Positions 1 to 8,500 of a DNA stretch of 64,000 nt are shown piece after piece (within the stretch, counting starts at the first letter, position 1; every line of letters begins with the position of its first letter). The position numbers and the translations under genes were made by a program. Below the pieces are notes generated by a model that ran no database searches, had not been told where the DNA came from, and saw only the letters and a program-made list of their open reading frames with translations. Origin of the DNA: Thysanoteuthis rhombus (Eukaryota; Mollusca; Cephalopoda; Oegopsida; Thysanoteuthidae); assembly GCA_963457665.1 (NCBI GenBank), contig OY735209.1:8371814-8435813 (forward strand). The letters are read 5' to 3'.

Positions 1-212
1 GAAAAGAGCAGCTAGAATATCACCTTGCTTGACACCTAGAAGAATTGTTATGGATTCCAAGAAGCCAAAATCTGTTTCAATTATTGCTGTTGAATCTATG
101 TATAAGACTTTTTGTAGTTAAGTGTACATTTTATTTTACGCATGTATTATCTAAAGTTCTCCATACTTCCCCTTGGTCTACACTATCAAGCGTTTTGGTA
201 AAAATCTACAAA
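1..212 (-). mobile_element. RTE-type LINE, reverse transcriptase core, inverted 5' segment
   Basis: Read on the minus strand, this is the central reverse transcriptase region of a non-LTR retrotransposon. The series runs from a DF..A segment into DSVDQG, then WRTLDN, STAIIETDFG and the fingers/palm motif GVKQGDILA at about 20-45. These are standard RTE-like RT landmarks. Stops and at least one frameshift (around 190) show it is dead. The left end runs off the window. The segment points opposite to the 3' part of the same kind of element that begins near 226, as expected from 5' inversion during LINE insertion. Family identification is firm at the LINE level and good at the RTE level. Confidence 0.8.
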
Positions 213-225
213 AACTATGTGTAAA

Positions 226-690
226 GAGCAGTTAAATCCAATGTTGTCTAACACCCTACTAGTCATGAAGAGAAATGTATACAACCAATGCATCCTCCTG
301 ATAGTCACCTACTGAGCTAAAATATGTAATTTCACCAGAAGATTGACCTTCAAACTGCGAACCATGCAACGTGCATAAGAGAAAATCCTGCTCAACATAA
401 CAGAGGGAATTCACAAGACAATACAGTATATTAGAGAAGAATAAGAAAACTCAAATGGCAATGGGCTGGTCATGTTTCTGACTCACTATATGGATCCCCA
501 GAGATCATATGCGAGAGTGTGGCCGACGGAAAGTATGTCGGACGCTGAGATTCTGATGAGAAAATCCGATCTGTCAATCGAATGTTGTTCGATTGTTTCT
601 TTTAGGCTAATATACTGCTTGAACCACAGCAAAGGGGACATAAAGATCCTTACTTATGACGTCAGTGATGATGGGCATAAAAAAAAATGA
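226..690 (+). mobile_element. RTE-type LINE (lineage A), 3' part of ORF2
   Basis: Plus-strand translation gives the post-RT region of RTE elements: KRNVYNQCILLIVTY near 265-312, then LTFKLRTMQRA, ILLNITEG, an NGNGLVM segment matching the usual WQWAGHV motif, and WIPRDHMREC-like residues at about 490-520. The copy has stops and frameshifts. Its end around 680 has only a vestige of the (ATG)n tail that other copies here carry. It abuts the inverted RT segment at 1-212, so both probably come from one insertion. The 72-residue frame at 472-690 is part of this fossil and not a gene. Confidence 0.75.
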
Positions 691-1736
691 TATATGCAAC
701 TACGTTGACTAATAGGACAGTGGATTTTACATTGGAAGTGTTTTTTTTTTTTCAAATCGCAGCAACGTCTATTTTTTTTTTCAAATGACGGGATATCCTT
801 AGTAGAAATGATGAGATTTAAGAGTTTCAGTAGAGCAGGTTTTTAATTTTCTTCAAGTTCAGGAAGAATGTTATCAATTTTTGTAGCAGTTTTTTCATTT
901 TCTTTTAGGTTCAATCAATTCCAGATACAATTCGAGGGGAAATTCACTAATTCATTTTTGCGCCGAACTTCAAAGGTAGTGTCGAAAATATAATCGTTTT
1001 TTTGATCTTGATAGAGAGATTCCAACGTGGAAAAAAATTCGTCTTTTTTTCATTTGCAAGAAAATGCTCCAACGTAGTCTTTTCTTTTCTTTTCCCGTTT
1101 CCCGTTTCAGTTTTCTGGTTGCTGTAAAGAAATGTTTGTTTGGAAGTGTATTCTTTAGATTGTAGCATTCTTCTTCAATACTTTTAAGTTTATCCTTTCT
1201 GACGATTTTTCAAAAATTGCGGCTTAAGCTATCTAATGTTGAGTTTAAGAAACACCATGCCGTTTTTTTTATCTTCTGTTTGCTGATGATTCGCTCATTT
1301 GTTGTTTAGGAAAGCCAGTGTTGTATTTTGGTTTTATGAATGGGATGTTTTCTTGCGCAGTCTCAATTAAGACGTTTGTTATGGTGTTGTTTAAATTCAC
1401 TTTGTCATTGAGTGATTTGAGTATTTCAAAACAGTTTTTTAAAGATTCAGATGGAATTTAATTTCAAGATATTAATCTCTGTTTGAGAAATCGAACAGGG
1501 TTTTTTAGGAGGAGGTGATGTTTTGCAAATTTCCATTTTAAGTTTACCCCTAAAAAAAACACTGGTCAGATATATCTGGTGACTTTAACACTGCTGGGTC
1601 GTGTACAAGATTTCTGCCCCGAGATTTTATGATGATTAATTAGATCTTTGGTTTTCTTATCTGGAAAAACATTTAGTCTTTTTTTGGGGGGGGGGCAGCG
1701 TATTGATAATCACGAGATCGTTTCTGGCCCAGAAAT
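691..1736. other. No recognised feature; T-rich unassigned DNA
   Basis: This stretch has many T homopolymers of 8-14 bases and a 10-base G run near 1685. I see no convincing coding segment, RNA gene or named repeat in it. Confidence 0.5.
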
Positions 1737-1993
1737 CGCCATAAAGTTGTCCGCTGTCATCATGGACTCCAGTGGCGTGTTTTTTCTATTGTATTTAAGT
1801 ATATGACATCCAGCTCTGCAACTTTGGCATTAAAATTGCCAAGGAGAAAAAGGATGTCTTGTTTATAGGCATAGTCGAAAATGGTTCTCAACTGATCGCA
1901 AATGACCATACAGACGCCAGAAAGTATTTTTTTCCAAAGAAAAGAATCCGTTTTTAGATGGTGTATTGTAAGTGTGCCCACGCAGATTTTCAT
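1737..1993 (-). mobile_element. LINE endonuclease (APE-type) fragment
   Basis: The minus strand has a 77-residue open frame. Its second half reads QLRTIFDYAYKQDILFLLG followed by NFNAKV. This matches the GDFNAKVG motif of the apurinic-type endonuclease of non-LTR retrotransposons, which nicks target DNA to prime insertion. The usual catalytic-motif Asp of GDFN is replaced by Asn (GNFN). No RT follows, so this is an isolated scrap of a larger element. It could belong to an RTE lineage seen elsewhere in the window or to another LINE. Confidence 0.65.
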
Positions 1994-2007
1994 GGTTATA
2001 GTTCTAA

Positions 2008-2225
2008 TAATGTGATCAGGGGTGCCTGGAGATACACACAGACGGACAAAGAGGGAAGATTCTGAAGCCGACTTGATTGGTTGGTTGGTCGATCGAGCGG
2101 GTCATTTGTGGGACTTCGATGATTCGATATGTGGAGTCTCAAGGACGGCTGAAGCTGGAACCGAGGCCTGCGTAAGGGCACACCCTTACTTTAATCTGGG
2201 TTGAATCGTTGACTTCCAACATTCG
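2008..2225 (+). repeat. SINE-like repeat B, 3' half with tRNA-like segment
   Basis: The string GTGATCAGGGGTGCCTGGAG begins a segment that recurs at about 5975, 56439 and 62940. It is followed by a tRNA-like stretch (GATTGGTTGGTTGGTC, then ATTTGTGGGACTTCGATGATTC). The tail holds GGCTGAAGC..GGCCTGCGTAAGGG, and related strings occur at 17885-17915 and 63490-63522. This looks like a tRNA-related SINE body. Boundaries are approximate. Confidence 0.5.
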
Positions 2226-2785
2226 TCGGCATCAAAATCATCCCTTTCCCCTCCTCCCTGGGCTCTTTTGAACATTTGATGTCGTATTTTCAACCGTAAC
2301 AATCAGTCATCTGTCGAAATGAATTCATGTTGTTCCAGTTTTTTTCTTTTAAATCCACGAGCTTTTATTAGAACTGGTTCACTGAGTTTTGCTCCATTAC
2401 AAACCGCTTCATTAAAGCCTCTTCAACATCAGAATCCTTCTTTTCCTCATTGAAATTCTTAGATCTATTCCGCAATGCTTGAAACTTCATTAGCAAATCA
2501 TTTTCTTCGGTAAACGTTCAATTGTAGTTTGTATTTGTTTTTTTGTTCTGTTTTCTTTTGTTTTTTGTGTGTTTTTTATTGTTGTTGTTGTTGCTTTTTT
2601 TGTTATTCCCAAAGATTCAGACAAATGATGTTTTGGACGTTCTGGCTGAAAGCTTTTAATTTTGTGTATTAACAAATTTTTTCTATCTTTGGTTTGCTGT
2701 CATAAATTTCCTTGCTTTTCCCATGTTGTCAGCGGGATATCCAAAGGAATGAATGACGTTAAATCGAATCAAATGCTAACGTCGA
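2226..2785. other. No recognised feature; unassigned A+T-rich DNA
   Basis: It contains runs of TTTTG/TTGTTG around 2530-2600. I see no gene or named repeat here. Confidence 0.45.
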
Positions 2786-2799
2786 GCTGCTTGTTGCGA

Positions 2800-2935
2800 T
2801 AAAGTATTTGATTCAAAGCAATTCAGTGGTTCTTATAAGCGGTGTGTTAGGACACTATACGTGAAACAGAATGGCTGCTTCAGGGTTGAATTCCACTCTA
2901 ACTGAAGCTTAAATCACTCAGCTAAAAAGTTTTTG
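2800..2935 (-). repeat. tRNA-derived SINE fragment (family H)
   Basis: Read on the minus strand, TTTTAGCTGAGTGATTTAAGC resembles a tRNA D-arm/A box. GGAATTCAACCCTGAAGCAG, 20-odd bases on, resembles a B box. The same arrangement recurs on the minus strand at about 58795-58870 (TTGGCTTAGTGGC ... AGTTTGACCCTGAAGCAG). Two dispersed copies with internal Pol III-like boxes support a SINE head over a tRNA gene. No cloverleaf with a full acceptor stem is visible. Confidence 0.5.
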
Positions 2936-3984
2936 GAATATCTCAACTGGTGTAAAAAAAGCTTTCCTTTTGCTAAAAAAATTATCAATTTTGGTCAAGG
3001 AAAGAGAACTTAAAAAGAATCTTGCTCCCAGTTCGGCCAAAGTGCAGATTTTTTCCTAGATAAATATCATGAAAATCTAAATAATTCTAGAAATAATTTG
3101 AGCCAATTTTAAGTATGAACTGAAAAAAAATAAAAGAAATGAAAGACAGAAATTTGCCCCCCAAAAAAGTCAATCATAAAAAAATTATAAAAATGTATAT
3201 TTTTGTAAAAATGCATTTATCAATAAGAATGGAAAAAAAACCCTGTGCATATCTGTACGATAGATACTCGTTAATATCCAAGGTTTGTCAATTTTAGTCA
3301 GTCTGTAAGACTGACTGGTGGTAATTCGTTGGTCGTGAGTCCAAATCACAGTAAGGTAATTTGCGTCATTCAGATTGGTTTAGACCCCTTGTTTTGGTGA
3401 GCGTAGATCTTGTTACGGTAAGAAAACAAAGTCAACTTCCGTATTTGTACTCGATTTTGACGAAAAAGTTTGATAATCACATACGTTTGATTCTGTTCTC
3501 GCAAAATTGGTCTTACTAAGCGGCTATTCGTTGTAACCATGATTTCATTTAAAAAAATATATACGTGTTTTCTTTTGTAGATACTGTCTATCATTTCTTT
3601 TATTGTTGTTTCGATCTCTCCTTTGATGTTTCGCCGTTGGGAATAGATCAAAAGTCAGTGTTGCTCTTTCATCTGTGAATCATTTTTGTCTATTTTAGTT
3701 TTGTGCTAAGAAAAAAAAGAATCTACTGAAAGAGAATGTTTTGTACGAATGCATTTCTCTTTGTCCTTTTCGTATTGGGTTCATTCTCTGTAAAGAATGG
3801 TCAGAGCAAAATTATAAATTATTACATTATTGATTTGAAAATCGATTTTTTTTCGTTCGATGAGTGTTTTCTATAATTGAATGTCAAATCGAATCTGATG
3901 ACAACAGTCTGGTTCGTTTCTGAATCTTTTTATCTATCTCCCGTCCTTCTTTCTTTTACTGTTTCTTGGAGGGGTGCATTTGGC
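2936..3984. other. Unassigned DNA; weak tRNA-like patch near 3299-3360
   Basis: This is A+T-rich with poly(A) runs. Around 3299-3360 the text GGTCGTGAGTCCAAATCAC looks like a B-box/T-arm, but I see no convincing partner A box. Nothing else is recognised. Confidence 0.4.
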
Positions 3985-4410
3985 GTTGGTGTTGGCGGTC
4001 GGTGGTGCAGATGATGGAGTTGGTGACCTAAGTTCAAACTCCAACACATTCACTTTTTACTTATTCTCTTGGGAGAGGCATGAATCTATCTCTTCTCCCC
4101 CACTTTTTCATGAGGAAAATGGCAGGACAAAGTAGGCTTTCTAAACCTGACAAGAAACCAGTCTAAGAGAAGGATAAGTTGATTAAAAACCAGGAGTCCC
4201 TAAGGTAATCCAACGTTGTCTTCAACTCTGTTATGACAACTTCTGCGACGACACTGGTGCCAAAATGTGTCGTTCCTTGGACAACATCGGTGCGTAGAGA
4301 GCAGGGACTTGCTGCATGAACCTGTCTTTCATAGAACATTACCAGGCCTGTGCTTTGGACAGACTGGAAGCAAGATTCTCTGGGTGCAGATCTATTGTTT
4401 TGCGAAACTG
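3985..4410 (+). repeat. tRNA-derived SINE, family D, copy 1
   Basis: The head contains GGAGTTGGTGACC and AGTTCAAACTCC (B-box-like) at about 4015-4045. A body follows with GGCATGAATCTATCT and later AACCAGTCTAAGAG near 4155-4175. The same ordered blocks recur at 11823-12060 and 63255-63425. That gives three copies with matching internal order and a Pol III-type B box. The 3' part (about 4200-4400) is GC-richer and seems to match the extended copy near 12040-12540 only loosely. Confidence 0.6.
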
Positions 4411-4414
4411 AGGA

Positions 4415-4860
4415 TGCCACTGATATTTTCTTTTTTCTTTTTCTATAACTTTCTCACTTCATTCTCCCTTCTTTTCCTTTCTCTCCGCTCATCTTCTCTT
4501 TCTTCACTTTTCTTCTTTTTTTTCCTTCTTTCCGCTCATGTTCTTCATCCTTTTCTCTGCTCTTTCTTCTCCCTCTCTTTATTCCTCGTTCCCGGTCCTT
4601 TTACTTCTTCTTTTTTCCTTTCTCACTCTCTATTCTTCGTTCTTTTTTTTCTTCTCTTTTCCTTCCTTCATCTTACTATTTTCTACCTCTTCCTTCTCCC
4701 TTTCTATCTTCATTTTCCGTCTCTTTTTCCTCCTTCTTTTTCTTCACTCTTCTATATTTCCTTGTTTGTTCTTCTGCTTCGTCCTTCTCCTTCTCCTTCT
4801 CCTTCCTTTTTCCTTCTTATTCTCACTCTTTCTTAATCTCCTCCTTCTTTTTTCTTGTGT
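4415..4860. repeat. Long polypyrimidine (C/T) tract
   Basis: About 445 bases on the plus strand are almost entirely C and T, rich in TTC and CTT blocks. This produces long serine/phenylalanine/leucine open frames that are artefacts of composition and not genes. Such tracts can form triplex (H-) DNA. Confidence 0.85.
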
Positions 4861-5144
4861 GACTCGAGATCACTGACGCTCGATACAAGTATGGTTGCTC
4901 TTAGAAGAGCAAAGTGTACTGTGTCCTCCAGGAAGAAGCGTTTGCATAAGAAAGAACCTGAAAGTCCGATGGTAGCTTGGTAAGACGCTCTAAACAAACT
5001 TTATTCGGCATACAACACCGGATATTCCCAGACTCTCCCCCATCTACGATAGCCAATGAAAAATGGGGTCTTTGTTTCGTTCCTTTCGTATTTATGAGTC
5101 CAGTGTACACAATACTCAGATTTTTTTTTTCATTTTTTAAAATC
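4861..5144. other. Unassigned DNA
   Basis: No recognised gene or repeat. The short open frames on both strands show no family resemblance. Confidence 0.4.
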
Positions 5145-5227
5145 CAGTGTTGCCAATTTTTTAGTTTGAGAATGGCTTCAAGAATCGTTAAAATTGAAAA
5201 AAAATTACATCTAAACTAGCAACTCTG
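5145..5227. mobile_element. Small MITE, family F, copy 1
   Basis: The left end CAGTGTTGCCAATTTTTTAG and the right end ACATCTAAACTAGCAACTCTG are inverted relatives: reverse-complementing the right end gives CAGAGTTGCTAG. The 83-bp unit matches the units at 18695-18787 and 57114-57295 in termini and in an internal TTTGAGAnnG block. This size and structure fit a non-autonomous DNA transposon. The parent family is unknown. Confidence 0.55.
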
Positions 5228-5340
5228 CACCTGTCTGGGTGATGGACAAACCTTAAGAGAATCGGTGTACCAAATACGATTTGTCCGTATTTGTGGAACT
5301 AGCTCGCTAACCATTACCCAACGATTAGGCGCCCCTATAA
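5228..5340 (-). repeat. tRNA-like SINE head, family G, copy 1
   Basis: The minus strand reads AGGGGCGCCTAATCGTTGGG then TAATGGTTAGCGAGCTAG, an A-box-like D-arm. The same block (GGCGCC ... GATGGTTAGCAACTTGCTTAC) occurs on the minus strand at 10640-10706. It is degenerate, and I could not place the B box confidently in this copy. Confidence 0.4.
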
Positions 5341-5600
5341 TCTCTTTAACCTCACGGCAAATCACAACACAAATGCAGTGTCCTCATCAGATAACACCTA
5401 ATTTGCTTTATTTGTCTTATCTCATTGGCCACGTCACCTGAGATCGTCTTCAATTTGAATGGACATGGAGACATATCAACCGATGACCATTGGTTCGACA
5501 GCCAAATTAGAATCCTTTAGCTTTCTCGACATTTTCATAGCCAAGCTAAGTACAGCTAAATGACAAATGGAGGTAAATCTGGGAGAAAGACAACGCAGTA
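5341..5600. repeat. Unclassified repeat C, copy 1
   Basis: Blocks such as AAATGCAGTGTCCTCATCAG, GGCCACGTCACCTGAGATCG and ATATCAACCGATGACCA, and a closing AGCTAAGTACAGCTAAATGA, recur in the same order and orientation at 6428-6668. The matching span is about 240 bp, and roughly three quarters of positions agree by eye. No coding potential or terminal repeats were recognised. Confidence 0.65.
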
Positions 5601-5637
5601 GACTACAGTAATTACGGCCTCACTCAGGGATTTAAGT

Positions 5638-5690
5638 GTGTGCCATTATAACGAATTCTTCGTTATAACGGGTGGATTTCCTATACTTTT
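5638..5690. repeat. Short palindromic ATTATAACG..CGTTATAAC segment
   Basis: ATTATAACGAATTCTTCGTTATAACG is a near-perfect hairpin. The TTATAACGGG core resembles termini of Tigger/pogo-like MITEs such as the one at 18898-19228. It may be a solo remnant. The assignment is weak. Confidence 0.3.
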
Positions 5691-5764
5691 AGAAATAATC
5701 AATCAGAAAATAATAGTTATTTCAATGAAATAATAATTTAAAAAAAACATCCATCCCTCGCATA

Positions 5765-6110
5765 GATGAATCATCGTAACCCACACGTGTATCAGAACTA
5801 AATATCTGAAATATATCTGAAAGAAAATACCAGCACAAGATTTGAGTATCGTTGATCCATAATGACCATAGTGACACCCAAAACCATTTTTATGGGGAAA
5901 GGAAAGAAAGGATTTTGATGGCGCCTAGTGGTGCTCTCTTGCAAATTGTCAAAGTTGTGGCCCCCAAAAATGTAACCAGGATCACCAGGAGACGGACACA
6001 CACACAGAGATGTTCGGAGAAAGGAGAATCTGTAGTGCACTGCGCTTGTTGATCAGGTGGGCCATTTGAGGGACTTAGACTATTCGATATAAATCGTGTC
6101 GCTTCTGTTT
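5765..6110 (+). repeat. Repeat B, near full-length copy
   Basis: It opens with CACACGTGTATCAGAACTAA, continues through CACAAGATTTGAG and ATCCATAATGACCATAGTG, then GATGGCGCCTAGTGGTG. It ends with the tRNA-like TGTTGATCAGGTGGGCCATT..GGGACTTAGACTATTCGATAT. The same order is seen at 56265-56510 and, more diverged, at 62765-63075. The 5' half alone is at 31775-31990 and the 3' half alone at 2008-2225. Length of about 340 bp and the multi-copy state fit a SINE. Confidence 0.6.
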
Positions 6111-6329
6111 ATGAATTCAACTCGAATACCTGATATAAAAACATCAGTTCGGGACAATCTTGCGGATCAATTCACTTGTTTGGTGAGTCTGATCCTGACT
6201 TGGTAGTTCACAAGTGCAGCGTTGTTCCTTAATATGATGTTAGTAATAAGTCTAATTCCATTCAACTTATTCTAGGGAAGTATATCTATGCTCCCGTGTT
6301 TCTCATACAATCTACAATAGTGGATTGTA

Positions 6330-6427
6330 TTATGTGAAATAGAGAGAAGAATCAGTAGCCCTCATGACTGGTTGCTCAGGTTGGTTATTTGTGGGGTTAC
6401 AGTGATTCGAAAGTTTCGCTAAGCAAC
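6330..6427 (+). repeat. Repeat B, 3'-terminal fragment
   Basis: It contains AGTAGCCCTCATGACTGGTT, then TTATTTGTGGGGTTACAGTG and ATTCG, matching the tRNA-like end of repeat B at 6045-6090 and 63005-63060. It is truncated on its left and runs straight into repeat C copy 2. Confidence 0.5.
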
Positions 6428-6668
6428 ACTGTACAAATCCTTTAACCGTATCGCAAATAACAACGCAAATGCAGTGTCCTTATCAGATGATACTAATGTT
6501 ATTTATTTGTGTAATCTTACTGGCCACGTCACATGAGATCGTTCTAAATCTGAGAGGACATCGAGACGTGTCAACCGATGACCAATAGCCTGACGGCCAA
6601 ATTGATATGCCCCATCCTTCTTGATGTTCCCCCAGCTTAGCTAAATACACCTCAAGGACGAATGGGGA
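6428..6668. repeat. Unclassified repeat C, copy 2
   Basis: A direct repeat of 5341-5600. Shared blocks are AAATGCAGTGTCCTTATCAG, TACTGGCCACGTCACATGAG, GTGTCAACCGATGACCAATA and GACGGCCAAATTGATA. The two copies are separated by about 1.09 kb holding a repeat B copy. Confidence 0.65.
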
Positions 6669-6684
6669 ATAAAAGATTATACCA

Positions 6685-7305
6685 GAAACCGTCGACCAAA
6701 ACTGTCAAAATCAGTTTCTTCAGTTTTTAAGTTGATCCGGCTGTATTACGCATACAGGCCATGCCAATTGAGCTACAATGCAGCAATTTTCCAGATTCAC
6801 TTTTTAAAAAGCAATTAGCCATGAAATCTTTGGTTTGGCTCTATTTGGACTTTGAGCCATTTTCATTTCGTTGCAATAGTATTTTTGATAAATCCTTTTT
6901 TTTTTTTTTTGGTGTTCGATGAGATCATAGCGATGTTTTATAAACAATCATTAATATCATTTTTGGCCACTTTTGCGATTTGGGGGGTCAGAAATGTCTC
7001 TAAGTGTCTAGCAACTCCCCCCTTCTCCACCAGCGGGGATGCTATCTGCAAACGGTTGTTTTTTTGTTGTTGTTCTTACATTTTTCCCTTATATAGGTAT
7101 AGGGGTTCAATTTACAATGTAAGTTTATATCTATTTGATGCTTTGTTTTTGCCCTGCAGCATTCACATGTTTTATTCTGTATTTTTTTTTTGTTTTGCAT
7201 TTTTTTTCTATTTTTTGAAAGTTAGAACTTCTTTTAGTAATCATTACCCAATAAAAAGCGAGAGAAGTAACTTATTTATGGATCACTACTTTTCTCAATT
7301 ATTTA
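6685..7305 (-). repeat. Repeat A, reverse copy, interrupted
   Basis: The right end on the minus strand begins GTGATCCATAAATAAGTTAC at 7270-7290, with GGGTAATGATTACTAAAAG, matching the start of repeat A. Its far end at 6690-6780 carries GTAGCTCAATTGGCATGGCC then AAACTGAAGAAACTGATTTT, GACAGTTTTGGTCGACGG. The middle (about 6790-7190) does not match other A copies and probably holds an insertion or heavy divergence. The TAGCTCAATTGGCATGGCC segment is strikingly tRNA-like (A box). Confidence 0.5.
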
Positions 7306-7574
7306 ATTGATAAATTAATTAGGGAATAATATTTAATTAAACTTCACTAGCATTTATTTCAATCTCTTTTTGGAAATACATAATTTTCCAAACACTATAA
7401 TATGAAATTACTTTCCGAACACGAAAATGCGTAATTATTTTCCGGACACCTTAATACTTGCCCAAACTTGTTAGTCGTTGTAATTATTGATAAAACTGGC
7501 TTTGTATTCGTTGCTACACAATGAGGCACCCATAGAGCTTCTCATTATAGGTATTCACTAATCATCAAAAACTG
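7306..7574. other. Unassigned A+T-rich DNA
   Basis: There are short internal repeats of AATTATTTTCC(A/G)AACAC around 7380-7450. No gene is seen. Confidence 0.4.
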
Positions 7575-7700
7575 TTCACCGTGGCATAGTGGTAGAGTGC
7601 TCGTCCCCTGTTCAGCAGGCCATTGCTCAACCCTCGACTGAGCCATACAAAAAACTTTGAAATCGACACTTAATGTCTCTCAACTGACCACAAGGACTTA
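7575..7700 (+). repeat. tRNA-like SINE head
   Basis: TGGCATAGTGGTAGAGTGCTCGTC is a close match to a tRNA D-arm (A box). About 25 bases later TTGCTCAACCCTCGACTGAG sits where a T-arm/B box would be. The canonical GGTTCGAATCC is degenerate and no acceptor stem closes, so I call it a SINE head and not a tRNA gene. It lies directly upstream of a 5S-like segment, so the two may be one composite element. Confidence 0.45.
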
Positions 7701-7744
7701 AGATTGACGAACCTATCCCCAAGGCTAGGGGTTACAGCCAAATT

Positions 7745-7990
7745 TCGAGTGATATGTCGATTCTCGTAAGATTACCGAAGTTAAGCTATATCAAGCCTGG
7801 TCAGCATATAGATGGGTCACGATTGGGGAATACCTGGTTCTCTCAACAGAAAGAAACCCCAGTAAGCCTGGTAAACCGGAAGTGAGTCTTATCAACAATC
7901 ACCGGTGCATACCTAAATCTGCAACACCCTCGATGAGGGTATAAGTGGTGAACGGTGGTCCCTACAGGGATAGGATTAAATACCAGCTGA
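7745..7990 (+). repeat. 5S rRNA-derived SINE (SINE3-type)
   Basis: Positions 7759-7845 follow the 5S rRNA internal promoter region in order: TTCTCGTAAGATTACCGAAG, TTAAGCTATATCAAGCCTGG, TCAGCATATAGATGGGTCAC, GGGGAATACCTGGTTCTC. The corresponding 5S landmarks are the GAAGCTAAGC, GCCTGGTTAGTA, TGGATGGG and GGGAATACC boxes. Many substitutions and the absent 5' third exclude a functional 5S gene. The downstream body to about 7990 is unclassified. A better-preserved copy is at 38198-38345. Confidence 0.65.
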
Positions 7991-8159
7991 TTCCACATCT
8001 TGTATTTCTGGACTACATATTAGATTATCCCAGAAACCACATGTTGGTTTACCGAGCCTAAATTGGATACACTGCAATCACCAAACGTCTGATATTGCAA
8101 GCCAAAATGAAAGATTATGAATAGTGATAGCGGTAAGATTTGAACCAGAGACCAAAGAT

Positions 8160-8500
8160 TGGAGACAGCCTAAAGAAGAACCCGACTGTCTTGCCCAAAC
8201 AGTTCTCTTGGTCCTGCACTAGCACAGTATGACAATGTAGATTCCCAGGACTATCAGTCAATTATCTCTGACTAGTTCTATTCCATGGTCCAAATATTCA
8301 TTTCCAATGAGGGTGTCGTTATTCAGGACCCATTTACACCGCTAGATTGTTATAAACTGGTTTTGAATTTCATCAAAGTAAACTTCAACACTTGAATTGT
8401 CTTTTGCAAACACCACATCTTGATGTAATTGAGCATTTGATGTCTTAACTGGAGCAGCAACTAAGGGACTGATTTCGGCACCAGTGTCCACGAAGGAGCT
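8160..8500 (-). mobile_element. Gypsy/Ty3-type Pol protease remnant
   Basis: On the minus strand from about 8500 the frame reads SSFVDTGAEIS, the aspartic protease active-site motif (FVDTGA) of LTR-retrotransposon Pol. It continues through an FITI..KW segment and an IGNEYL motif, matching the usual (I/L)GADFL region of Gypsy-type proteases, about 75 residues downstream. Stops occur between these motifs. No RT, integrase or LTR was found beside it, so this is an orphan fragment. LTR-element origin is well supported; the clade within Gypsy is not. Confidence 0.7.

Noticed and set aside
4267-4876. 189- and 112-residue open frames rich in Ser, Phe and Leu
   Set aside because: They arise from a 445-bp C/T-only tract. 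No domain, no codon structure and overlapping frames are equally open.
7575-7650. Functional tRNA gene
   Set aside because: Good D-arm only; the T-arm is degenerate and no 7-bp acceptor stem closes.
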